NCBI GenBank assembly: GCA_014058105.1
Contig: JACGCM010002493.1
Span: forward strand, 124,001-188,000
Reading direction: 5' to 3'
DNA: 64,000 nucleotides
Source of the DNA: Kingdonia uniflora
Lineage: Eukaryota; Streptophyta; Magnoliopsida; Ranunculales; Circaeasteraceae
Part shown: piece after piece, positions 53,377 to 64,000 of the stretch
Position numbering within the stretch: position 1 is the stretch's first letter
How the letters are laid out: each line of letters starts with the position of its first letter
Position numbers and translations under genes: made by a program
Notes under the pieces: generated by a model
Told to the model about the DNA's origin: nothing
What the model saw: the letters and a program-made list of their open reading frames with translations, nothing else
The model's database searches: none

Positions 53377-55524
53377 ATGGCAAATCAAGACAAATCACAC
53401 TGTGCCCTGCCTGACGATGCTGAAGGAGTGATAGATTTGCGAACAATTGTGCAAGCAAAAGCCGAACGATGAATAGAGCTAGAGAAACAGCTCGCCAGTA
53501 TGCAGGACGCACTCAGAGTACTTTAAGATCAGATAACAGCAAATCCGAGACCATAGATTGCTCTGCCTGTAACCTCGAGGATATTGGTCCATGATCGCTT
53601 GGGAGTTCGAGGCAAGAATCCAATACTTCCTCAAATTTAGCAGGAACCAGTCTTACCACAGAATCACGTCAATCCACCGTTAGCTGCTGGAGCGATAATA
53701 GATCTTTAGCAAGAACAAGAACAAGAACAAAACAAAGAAAAACCTCGAGTTTCGGTTTATGACCGCATGGGAAAAGCAACAGGAGAGCATAATCCTGTGG
53801 AAAGACCAGCAACAAGACGAGCTGTCACATCTCGCCTACATCTCACTCCAGAATAGGTGGACAGGCGCATCAAGAAGCTGTTAGATGCTCAAATGCATAC
53901 TACAAAAAAACAGTTATCCTAAACTGCAGAAGAGCCCACTCGCACAAGAGTTGCTAGATGAGGAAGTGCCCGCCAGTTTTCATACTCTAAAAATCCAGAA
54001 ATACAAAGGGGAAGATCCGGTGGAACACGTCCAAGAATTCCAGGATTCTTTGGGACTACATTCGACATCTAACCACATCCTCTGCCGCCTTTTTCTAACT
54101 AGTTTGAAAGGAGAACCTCTACGATGGTTCCACACACTTAATCAAGGATCTATCTTCACTTTCGAACAACTTCGCTAACTGTTTATCAAAAAATATTCCC
54201 ACAATAAAGACAAGGAGGAAAGTCTTTACTTTTTGTTCAACCTCAAGCAGGCACCAGATGAAAAATTGGAAACGTTCACCAAAAAAAATTTGGGCTAGCT
54301 CGGGAAATTGACAACCTCGACAAGAAAATTACAATCTCCACTTTCACCAGCGCTCTACTCGCGGATGGACGAGTCAAGGAGTACCTGGTTCTCAACAATC
54401 CACTGACGTTGAAGGACATAATCAAGAAGGTCAATAACTTTATCGACCTTGAACGGCTGACGATTGAGAAGCCAAGACCTCAACGCACCACCCTACCAAC
54501 AAAAGGCCATCCCGACGAACGAGCCCATAACAACAATAAAGACTATGGGGGTGATAAGAAGTGGTTCAAATCCAATGAAAATCAAGGACACCAAGAGCGG
54601 AGGAAGCCAATTCCGTGTATACCATAGTTAACAACTACTCTTGCAGACTTGTACCTGCTGATACAAAATGATGAATGCTTCAGAACTGCCAATACTCTTA
54701 CGCCCATACTAAGAAAGCCTTACTGCATTCACCACCAGATACAACATCATGACACAGAGCAGTGTTTTGCACTGATATATTTTATCCATACTATATTTGT
54801 ACAAGGACGAATGTTGAAGTACATTGTCGACATTGAAAGTTATAAGGATGGCAGCTACAAGACTGACGCCAAGATCGTCCAAGTTGACGAAACAAATGAA
54901 GAAAAGCATTTGTATTTCATTGAGACTCAGACAATCAGCAATTCCAACAGGTCCAAGCGTAGGCGCGTCGGACAATGCCATGATCTGACAATGAGAGACA
55001 AAGATGCCCGTTTGTTACCAGAATCCAGCAATCGGTGAGCCAGGATTTCTTTCGAAGACTGTGACGTTCGTCACGTCAACTTTCCACACCACGATGCTCT
55101 CATTATCATGTTAAAAATGAGGAACATATTTCTACATACGATGATGATCGATATCGGCAGTAGTATCGAACTAATTTTACATAGCACAATCGACAAAATG
55201 GGTTTAGCAGACAAGGTTGAACCAAGTGTTATCAATATCTCTAGATTCAATGGCTCTATGGAAGAGTGCGTGGGGAAAATCACACTTCCCATCACAGCCA
55301 GGCCAGTCATACTTGACGCTGTCTTCTACGTCGTCAAAGCCAAATCCCGTTACCTAGGAATCATGGAGCGACCATGGTTACATGGCATGAAAGTTATCCC
55401 CTCCACATATCATCAGACATTACAATTTGATTGGAAAGGAGGGATCTATGAAATCAAGGGAAGCCAAAAATTAGCCCGAGCCTGTGATAATACTATTGAA
55501 ACTAAACCAGATGCAACAACTGCA
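53377..55524 (+). pseudogene. Tat-C gag-protease
   Basis: ATG 53377, MANQDKSHCALPDD, with TGA at about 53470 and TAG at about 53854 (shared with Tat-A). Capsid-like domain 53880-54300 (KYKGEDPVEHVQEFQD, LKGEPLRWFHTL), frameshifted near 54180 and 54290. Zinc-knuckle variant CIHHQIQHHDTEQC (54725). Protease 55140-55370: the active site reads IDIGSSIEL, so Thr of DTG is lost, and MERPWLH replaces the usual IGRPWLH. Confidence 0.9.
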
Positions 55525-55533
55525 TAGCAATTA
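55525..55533 (+). promoter_or_regulatory. Candidate leaky stop in Tat-C (UAG CAA UUA)
   Basis: In frame between protease and RT, same place and same nine bases as in Tat-A. RT follows without any further stop for over 100 codons. Confidence 0.6.
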
Positions 55534-58500
55534 TTGCAGTCAATTCCAACAGAACCCCAGTTCCCAGACGTCGAACAGATAAAATATATAGAGATCAGTG
55601 GCACTCACAGAAGAACTTACATTGGAACTCTCTTAAGCACGGAGAAGCGCTCGAGTCTTATACAATTCCTCACAGAGAATAGCGACGTCTTTGCATGGAC
55701 GTTTCATGAAATGCCAGGGATCGATCCAGCTATAACATGCCACAAGTTAGGGTTGAAAGATAAAGCAGAACCCGTCAAACAAAAGCAACGAACTCTAGCA
55801 CCAAAACTGCTAGACGAAGTGAATAAAGAGATCTACAAATTGACTGAGTTCGCTTTCATTCGCAAAGCTATTTAGCCGGACTAGATCTCAAACATTGTTG
55901 CAGTACCTAAAAAGAATGACAAAATCAAAATTTGTGTTGATTTCACGGATCTCAACAAACACACTCCGAAGGATAGCTTTCCACTTCCAATCATTAATCA
56001 CCTGCTCGATTCTACAGTAGGGCACGGACTTCTCTCAATGATGGACATTGCATCATAATATAATCAGATACCACTTCTTCTTGATGATCAGGACAAGACT
56101 GCGTTCATTACTGAACAAGGTCTATATTGCATAGAGTCGTGCCTTTCGGCCTAAAAAATATCGGTGCCACCTATCAGAGATTGATGACACAGATGTTAAA
56201 AGACCATCTCGGTAAAACAATGGAGGTCTACATTGATGATATGCTCTGCAAAATTCGGAGTACAATCCGGGAAGTTTTTAGGCCACCTAATAAGCAGAAA
56301 AGGCATTGAAGCTGATCCATCCAGCATACGAGCTCTCTTAGCTATGTCTTCGCCAAAAATGAAGAAGGACGTTCAGAAACTAGCCAAGAAGATTGCAGCG
56401 CTCAACAGATTTGAATCCAAATCATCAGACAGATGCCAACCTCTGTTCAATCTGTTAAGACAGGGTACATCTCGAGGAAAATCAAAGATAGACCCAGAGA
56501 TCGAATGGACAGATGAATGCGAGGCAGCCTTCTTCGAACTCAAGCATTATTTGGGCAAACCACCAGTTATGAGCACACCAGCAGAAGGAGAAGAACTAAC
56601 AGTATACCTAGCCATTACTGATACATCTCTCAGCTCTGTTCTCCTCCGGCTCGAAGAAAAGACCGAGAAACCAGTTTATTTTATCAGCAAGACTCTGACT
56701 CCCACGGAAATGAGATATACCAAGATCGAGAAGCTTCTTCTTGCTTTCGTCTATACATCCCAGAAATTAAATCAGTATTTCCAAGCTCTACTATTCGCGT
56801 TTTGACGAACTATCCACTCCGCGAAATCTTATCCAAGCGCTAAAAATTTCAGCGTATTCAACAATTGTCAGTAACACTTGGGGAACAGGATATACGTTTC
56901 GAGCTACCTCACTCAGAAAAGGGTCAAGCTGTAGTAGATTTCCTAGCAGACTTTCCAGTATAGGATCCTGATTGGGAAGAAAAATTTATTGATCAGAAAG
57001 ATGAGCTACTCGCAGATCAATCCAAAGATAAGTCAGATTGGGTAACAAGGAAGTGTTGGCAACTTTTGACTGACAGTTTCGTCGGTCCATCCGGATCAGG
57101 GATTGGAATCGTTCTTATCACTCCCTTCAATGATCGACTCGAAAAATCCGCTTACCTCAGTTTTGAAGCAACTAATAACGAAGCAGAATATGTGGCTTTA
57201 ATTTATGGCTTGGACATGGCAATCACACTGGGAGTAGCAGAACACTATGTCTACACAGATTCATTACTAATAGTCAACCATTATACAGGCGTCTATCAAA
57301 GCAATGGGAGAATGGTCGACTATGCTGCTGCAGTGGTCGAACGAATGTACAAATTCTAGATAATTTCTATGGAGCATTTTCTAAGGGGAGAAAATAGACA
57401 TTCAGATGTGCTCAATTACCTTGCTGGGGTCCTCGGATCAGAAGCTCGTTACTTAAAGATCGACGTCATTTCTAACCCTAGTATCAATACCATCGAAGCC
57501 AATGCCATTAATACTGGGGGCAAAGAAGAGATCGAAGATGATTGGAGAAAGCCTTTCATTACTTACATCGGACCTCACAATAAATTCGACGGGCCACTTC
57601 CTGAGGATCCTAGGGAACGGCGGAGATTAATTGACAACGCTCGAAGATACACTGTTCAGGACAATCTCCTAAACAAAATTTCGATCACTGGTCCCTGCCT
57701 CCTTTATCAATCTGACAAGAAGCACAACAATTCTTGCACAATCTGCACGAAGGCACGTGCGGATCCCATACAGCAGGACGATCTCTTGCAAATAGTGCTT
57801 TAACTTAAGGAATGTTTTAGCCTAAGATGAAAGCGCATGCAATCGAATATGCCCATAACTATGACGCTTGTCAGCGGCACGGATCTAAATTCGAGCTCCA
57901 GCCCTTGAACTACACTCGAGCCAAGTCACTTGGCCATTCAGACGATGGGCTCTCGACCTTGTAGGAAAGTTTCCTACAGCACCAGGGAAGCGTAAACATT
58001 TATTGGTCGCTATAAATTACTTTACTAAATGGGTAAAAACAGTTTCGTTGTGCCGAACCCGAGAAGACGAAGTCATTAGATTTATCTGGGAGGTCATTAT
58101 TATCCGATTCGGCAGACCACATCTCATCCGAATTGATAACGGACCACAGTTTGTTGGCTCCAAGATTGTCGCATTCCTCAATGAGCACAAGATCATTCAA
58201 TCCCCATCCAACCCTTATTATCCACAAGGAAATGGACAGGCTGAGACTACTAATCGAACTATTGTGGATGGCATTAAGAAGCGTTTAGACGATAAAAAAG
58301 GGAATTGAGTAAACGAGTTACCACACGTACTTTGGGCCTACCGAACAACTCCTAGAATCGCAACAGGCTATACTCCATTCTTATTGGCTTATGGGACTGA
58401 AGCCATCATTCCCACTCAGTATCATCACCCGATACATGATCATGAGATGACAGATGAAGAAAATGAATTTCAGATCGCATGCAATCTAAATTTGATCGAA

Positions 58501-58788
58501 GAAACATGTGATAAAACTCTTGTTAATCTAGGAAGATATCATCTCGCTTTATCCCGATCATATAACAAACGTGTCTGACACAGATAATTTAGAGTAAAAG
58601 ACCTCGTTCTCAGAGAAATCCCACCACATCGCAAAACACCTAGTGCTGGGAAGCTGGCAGAGAATTGGGAAGGTCCTTTTATCATAACTGGAATGAGTGG
58701 TTTAGGACCCTACGATCTCAGTACGTATGATGGAGTTCATGTACCTAATCCATGGAATACTCACCGATTAAAGTTGTATCGAAGATAA
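55534..58788 (+). pseudogene. Tat-C pol: RT, RNase H, archaeal-type RNase H, integrase
   Basis: RT: NSDVFAWTFHEMPGIDPA, DLNKHTPKDSFPLPII-like stretch, MMDIAS then a stop, PFGLK and MEVYIDDMLCK with catalytic YIDD intact. Directly after it about 30 codons present in Tat-A are deleted (near 56250), joining DDMLCK to FGVQSGKFLGHL out of frame. RNase H 56480-56960; archaeal-type RNase H 57066-57359 (NNEAEYVALIYGLDM, VYTDSLLIV); integrase 57640-58310 with DYFTKWVK, IDNGPQFVGSK and PYYPQGNGQAE. The end is at TAA 58788 after THRLKLYRR. Multiple stops. Confidence 0.92.
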
Positions 58789-58879
58789 ATATGCTGTAAC
58801 ATCCGATATTATGCAATAAAGTATTTTTCAACATTATTTTGTAAGTCTACTCAATTCAAGCATTTCTGTTATCTCCGTC

Positions 58880-59560
58880 TATCCCCGAGTATTACATACA
58901 TCATAGCTGTTCAAATAAATTTGTTCTCCGAAGGTTGCTTATCGAGATTTGATCTAGCAGGGATGCGCCATGCAGCTATTCAATATTCAAAGATGTCTCA
59001 GTACGGTCGCTTATCTATATGATCAATTCGACTTGTGACTGAGACATACATCATAGCTGTTCAAATAAATTCACTCTCCGAAGGTCACTTATTGAGATAA
59101 TCAATTCGATCTGACAGAGATGCGCCATAGAGCTATTCAATATTTAAAGATGTCTCAGTACGGTCGCTTATTGATACGCTCAATTCGACCTGTAACTGAG
59201 ACTTACATTATATCCGTTCAAATAAATATGCTCTTCGACGGTCGCTTATTGAGATAATCAATTTGATCTGGCAGAGATGCGCCATACAGCTATTCAATAT
59301 TCAAAGATGTCCTGGTACGGTTGCTTATTGATACGCTCAATTCGACTTGTAACCGAGACCTACATCATAGTTGGTCAAATAAATTCTCTCTCCTGAGGTC
59401 GCTTATTGAGATAATCAATTTGATCTGGCAGAGATGCGCCATACAACTATTTTAATATTCAAAGATATCCTGGTATGGTCGCTTATTGGTACGCTCAATT
59501 CGACATGTGACTGAGACCTACATCATAGCTGTTCAAATAAATTTGACCATACAACACCAT
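58880..59560. repeat. Tandem repeats in Tat-C 3' region (about 155-158 bp unit)
   Basis: Same position relative to pol as the Tat-A array and related to it in reverse orientation to the window (GGTCGCTTATTGA..., CTCAATTCGAC). The landmark ttcaaataaat recurs near 58912, 59060, 59216, 59374 and 59533. About four units, more diverged than in Tat-A. Confidence 0.88.
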
Positions 59561-59713
59561 TACAATCATATCTCTACATTGTCATTTATCGATTCAACCA
59601 ATACGACCATACAAAGAGATTACAGAACAAAAACACTTTTTACTAAACTTTTGACATTTTTCTACAACGAAGACATATTTACACTCTGTCTCATTACAAT
59701 ATAAACAATTAAA
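59561..59713. other. Spacer between the repeats and the antisense cassette
   Basis: AT-rich, no gene; degenerate repeat remains (cgaccatac). Confidence 0.4.
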
Positions 59714-61601
59714 CTACTTTTCACACTTTGGGCGTACAACATTCGAACTTTCCCCAGGCCCAGATAAATGCAAGACAAGGAAAGGAATAGCCGCATCAAC
59801 TACAGTAGAAGGTGCATTCAACAATTCCATAACTCTCAACATCAAATTATCTATATAAGATAACTGCGCTAGCTACAAATCATATTTCATGACGTATTCA
59901 GTTGAAGCAGCCAATATCGACTCACGCTCTGTTCAAAATTTCCCTACATCAACATGCAACATAGCCATAGAGCGCAGCGTAACATTATCTGCAGTCAACA
60001 ACGTAGCTTCACAAAATTCGGCCCTCACCTTGTTTAGTTCGTCTTCAAGATCTTTACATCAATCTGCCAGAGATTTTTTCTCCTACAGCAACGAACTTCT
60101 ATATTGCATCGTTATCTACACACTGCGCTCCATCTCCTGCTTCAGACGTTGCAACTTCTTATCTACCTCCTTCGAATAATTGATCTCAGCTTTAGCTGCG
60201 TCCACCATCCTCTGCGACTCATTATACTTCACATGGAGTTCCTCGAAAACTTTATTACCTTGCATACACTCCAGTATCAAAGCTTGTTTTTCCCGGACAG
60301 GATAGACGATATGTGTGTTACACTTATTGATGGTTTCATTCAACTTTTGATCTCTCTTGGAACATGCTTCCTCGTGAGTTTTGGCACGGTCACTTTTTCT
60401 CTGGCATGAGTCTCGGGCCTCACGCAAATCCCAGTTCAGCTTTTTCAGACGCTCTCACATATGACGGATTTCAGCATCTTGCTTCTTTAAGAGATCAGTA
60501 TTATTTGTTACCACCGACTGTTGGGACAATAGATTGTTCTTCTACTTTTCAATCGTACTTAATAGATCCAGAACTTATTGATTCACAGACATGGTCTCTA
60601 ACTTTTTCTTCTTCAGAGATTCTTTCCACAGTTCGTCTTCATTATTAGAAGTCAATATCTCTGCATCCTTACATGACAACTCTATAGTCACCACATTTAG
60701 CTAACTCTGCAGTTCCAACATATCAGATTCCAGCTTTGAATTCGACAAAGTTATATTTTTAGCTACCAACAAACATTGCTGCAACTTTGCAGACAGTTCC
60801 TTATTTGATGCGGATAAGACAGCCAGTTCATCCTGTTCATTGTCTTCAGCCTAGAAGAGCAGATTACAAACAACAATACATCTATCAACAGATATTCATT
60901 TGAACAAGACATATCATTCAACAACACTTATTACAACATCAAGCTATGATATACGAATCAACTACATTATGCAGAGCAGAATCATATGCCACAATTTAGT
61001 TAGTTTATGATTGAACCCTACTACTACTCGCATCTACTTGCAAAAGTTTATTAAAAATTATGACCTCTTGCGGACGGGACTTATGTCGCGTGTGAGGTAA
61101 CAGATCTTTGACCTCCTCCTCCTCAGACTCTTCAACTCACATTTTTGAGGTTGAAGCTCCTCCACCTTCATTCCCTCTTGCAAACCACATATTTTCAACC
61201 TTATCATCTACTTCCACATCTTTACCAGAGCTCGAGATATAACGTCTAAATTCATTTTCTACTCTCTCGAGCTCGCTCCCATAAAACGCGGTCACATCGG
61301 CTATCTGACGTTCGTGATCCATGTTGATAGCACGTTTTCCCCGCTTTGGAGTAATTTTCTTCTTCAAACGCGATTGGGATACTTGTAGACGTTTCTGCGT
61401 ATCTAGTAAACGCATTTTTAACAATGTTACTATCTTCTCTGAGCTATTCAATAACTTATTACACTCCACCTTTTCCCTCTCCAGACATGCATTATGATCC
61501 TTGCATCGCTCCAGTTTGTCACAAGCTTGCCTAAGAACAATTTTTAATTGTGCCTGGACCTTTTTATCTTCCTTTTTTATGTTGAAGAAAAGGATCTTCA
61601 T
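59714..61601 (-). pseudogene. Antisense gene B2 of Tat-C: coiled-coil protein with an intron
   Basis: Starts at ATG 61601, overlapping the B1 stop by ATGA. Exon 1 reads MKILFFNIKKEDKKV, ERVENEFRRYISSSGKDV and ends KLLQVD. The intron has a GCGAGT donor where Tat-A has GTGAGT, and the same acceptor ctcttctag. Exon 2 starts AEDNEQDELAVLSAS and is a long coiled coil (LREARDSCQRKSDRAKTHE), ending at TAG 59714 after RPKCEK. Several stops in exon 2. Homologous to Tat-A B2 throughout. Confidence 0.62.
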
Positions 61602-62164
61602 TGTTCTTTGCTCCTACAAAAGTCAAGCTCATCAGGCAATAGACCTACACCACCCCATATGATGGATACTCCAGCCCGAGCTGAGCATCTTTGCACCTCT
61701 ATACTATGGTGATTACGCGCTTCTTGCGCTAAGAATTTTACCCGAGCTGGGTCTGGCACTATGCCTCTCTCAGTTAACAATTCTAAATAGGCCTCCTTCA
61801 AGCCTCGCTCACTATCAACTTCGGCCTCAAAATAGAGCGCCAAAGATAATAATGACCTTTGACACTCTAACTTATCACTCTCATCTACGAACCGCTTATC
61901 CTTAAGAGATTTTTGGAGTAAAGCGAACTTATCGCCCTGTTTTCACAAAACCTCATCTCTCTCAATTTTTATCTTTCCATATCTACATTGAAGCTCGAAT
62001 AACTCCTTAAAGGTGTTATCAAAATTTAACTTATGAAGACGTCTCTCATATTCAAGTTTATTGTGTACCGGTTGAGTACGATTGATGGAATCCCTCACTC
62101 GACTCAAGGCCTTCTCCATCTCGATCACTTTCCCCCTCAAACGAACTACCTCATACATACACAT
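61598..62164 (-). pseudogene. Antisense gene B1 of Tat-C: coiled-coil protein
   Basis: Clear start MCMYEVVRLRGKVIEMEKAL at ATG 62164. Body as in Tat-A: FKELFELQCRYGKIKIERDE, one TGA near 61942, then VPDPARVKFLAQEARNHHS and GVSIIWGGVGLLPDELDF, ending KEQ then TGA at 61598. The start codon present here and lost in Tat-A defines the gene boundary. Confidence 0.62.
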
Positions 62165-62296
62165 TATACATTCACCATCAAAACATATATTAATAGCAGC
62201 TACAAAAAAAATTCAAAGTCTTGACAAAAACAGTTTCGTCACAAGTACAAGGGACAAAATTCGACCAAGTTTCAAAACTATGATACAACTACAGAA

Positions 62297-64000
62297 TCAA
62301 GAATTAGCTCCTGCTACCTCCTCGATCTTATCATCAGCAACTGGAGGAGCCAGGCTCTGCTCAGCGACTGGAGAGGCATTATCCCTTGGGAAGATGATTT
62401 CATTATACTTTCCTGCAAGAGCGAGATCGACATCCTCTCTGCTCAAACCCCAGAAGTAAAAAGCTTGAATCAACTTGTTTTGGGAAGCTACCACAATGTC
62501 AATAGCCTTCTTGGCCTCATCTTCAACCTCTTTCTTTGCAGCGGCAGCTTCCTTCTTGAACTGATCTTTCTGCAGAGCCTTCTCCTTCTCGAACTTCTCC
62601 CTCTGCAGAACCTCTTCCTTCACGAACTATTGTCGTAGAGCAGCTTTCTCTACATCATGTTGCCGAACAAGTTCACCACGATCCGCAGTAGCTAACTTAA
62701 CCACCTCATCAGCCGACTTCATAGCAGCAGAAAGTTGCACCAGAAATACAGCAAAACAGTATTACAAGATATGATCATTACTATAAAAAATGTTAATCAG
62801 ATAACATCTTTCATACATGTGAGATACTGGATCGAATTTGAGTATCGAGGCGGATGGGATCGCTCTTAGCCAAATCCAGCGCCTCCTGCTTCATAGCTTC
62901 GAGGTTGACCCTTTTTGAAGAAGCTCAGATATCTTTACCGGATTCTTTTTTTTGCTACTTCAGAGGAGGAGCCATATTTACATCAACATCCACCCCCTCA
63001 GTCCTCATCGGCGATATCTGTACAGGAGCTGTTTGTTCAGAAGGCGGCACCATTTTTTTTACTCTAGGTCACCGAACTAAAGAGCTCGAAGTACCCACAA
63101 CACAGACAGGAATCTCCATAACATCAGCATAAGCAGAGCCAGAAGTAGCCATAGCTCGATTTTGATGAGCTTGCTGCACTTTTTCAACTACAGAGTTCAG
63201 CCTCTTCTCTCTACGAATACCTAGTTCTCCAAGAAATTTGTTCAGTTCGTTTCCTTCTCGACTAACGACGTCGAACAAACTCGACGTATCAGCAACAACT
63301 TTTGGATTAGGCTCTGCCAAAACAGCAACAAACTATGTTAGTAGCTCGCAATAAGTTAAATGACAAACTACAGGCAGAATGAAGACACTTTCTATCATTA
63401 AAATTCTTATATATCAGCTCGAGCACTGGTTCCCCAAGTACTTGCATACAATTTCCCCTCGCCATCACATGATGGTCGCACCAGGGCCTCCCAACAGATT
63501 CAAAATCAAAGAATTTTGGCCTCGCCGAATCACTAAACAAGTATCTGCCCTTTCGATCTTTCACATATTTAAACTTATAGTATTTCAAGACATCATCCGC
63601 AATGAACTGTCCCGCAATACCGTCATCTCTCCACTTCTTATTAAGGGCATCACAGACCTTATCATCTCAAAGACATTACCATTTAATTGACCAGGGCAAC
63701 TCTTTAAAGCATTTATTACCCCATTTTGGGAAAAGGTTAGGGGAATACTCAACCCATATACGACCTGGTTCAAATAACAGAAGAATCCTTCCTCTACGAC
63801 CTCTGCACCAATTCCATTATAATAAGCGATATCTATATCATTTCCTATATCCATACTTCTCTTCCACTGATCCAGAGAAGGCACCAGATAATACTCTATA
63901 TTACCACCCAGTCTCACCAGAGTTCTAAACCACAACCCTACATTCATCACATAATGCCCCCATTCTTCGTCTAAACTCTTTTTATACTGTAAAAATTTCT
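62297..64000 (-). pseudogene. Antisense gene A of Tat-C, N-terminus beyond the window
   Basis: Reads GLWFRTLVRLGGNIEYYLV, VVEEGFFCYLNQVVYGLSIP, NALKSCPGQLNGNVFEM, a frameshift near 63586, KYYKFKYVKDRKGRYLF and PWCDHHVMARGNCMQV. The first intron here keeps its acceptor (ttttggcag) but its donor GT has become GA. Exon after it: EPNPKVVADTSSLFDVVSRE. A coiled-coil last exon (MKEEVLQREKFEKEKALQKD) ends VAGANS at 62297, as in Tat-A. Trp codons here stand where Tat-A has stops. Confidence 0.7.

Larger units (their letters stand above)
52535..64000 (+). mobile_element. Tat-C: second element of the Tat-A family, truncated by window edge
   Basis: 5' LTR (52535-53299), primer site, gag, protease, RT, both RNases H, integrase (to 58788), tandem repeats and the antisense cassette on the minus strand. 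The 3' LTR lies beyond 64000. Proteins are close to Tat-A throughout, with different lesions. It lies in the opposite orientation to Tat-A. Confidence 0.93.

Noticed and set aside
58880..59560. Regular repeats resembling a CRISPR array
   Set aside because: Unit of about 155 bp, no short repeat/unique spacer pattern, in a plant retroelement.

Overview
This window is repeat-rich nuclear DNA of a flowering plant, most likely a eudicot. The signs are three kinds of plant retroelement (LINE, SIRE-type copia, Tat-type gypsy), a CACTA transposon, an F-box/DUF295 gene, an Rf-like PPR gene, ERECTA-like exons and an old pararetrovirus fragment. Host-like coding DNA is a minority; most of the 64 kb is mobile DNA inserted into mobile DNA. 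I found no rRNA, tRNA or CRISPR array.

Layout. 1-2850 (-): broken plant L1-type LINE running off the left edge. 3293-29343 (-): one Tat-lineage gypsy element (Tat-A) with two LTRs. Its gag is split after about 20 codons by an 11.1 kb copia element (17451-28540, -) with 1.06 kb LTRs. 29344-35565: host-like island with a single-exon F-box/DUF295 gene, a partial copy of it, a 287-bp duplication and a Q-rich SANT-type fragment. 35566-41360: CACTA element without transposase, carrying exon pieces of an ERECTA-LIKE receptor kinase, an acyl-activating enzyme and one unidentified gene. 41361-42903 (+): 3' end of another LTR element. 42904-49151 (-): decayed Tat-B, itself hit by a solo LTR at 43220-43941. 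49152-49975 (-): RT fragment of a fourth element, Tat-D. 50560-52111 (+): Rf-like PPR pseudogene whose end is cut by a pararetroviral fragment (52112-52534, -). 52535-64000 (+): Tat-C, same family as Tat-A, running off the right edge.

Most interesting. (1) Tat-A and Tat-C both carry, between pol and the 3' LTR and on the strand opposite gag-pol, a cassette of coiled-coil genes with GT-AG introns; comparing the two copies supports the exon structure. Antisense introns are not spliced from the sense genomic RNA, which would explain their survival. (2) A separate small antisense ORF lies about 300 bp from the 3' LTR in Tat-A, and a homologue sits in the same place in the unrelated LTR fragment at 41.7-42.9 kb. 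(3) Three Tat elements share an in-frame stop at the protease/RT junction followed by CAA-TTA, the tobamovirus-type leaky-stop context. (4) The copia LTRs and its 3' internal region carry TTCGAA palindromes spaced alternately 20 and 30 bp.

Most element ORFs contain stops or frameshifts and are labelled pseudogenes. The F-box gene is the only long, fully intact host-like gene.
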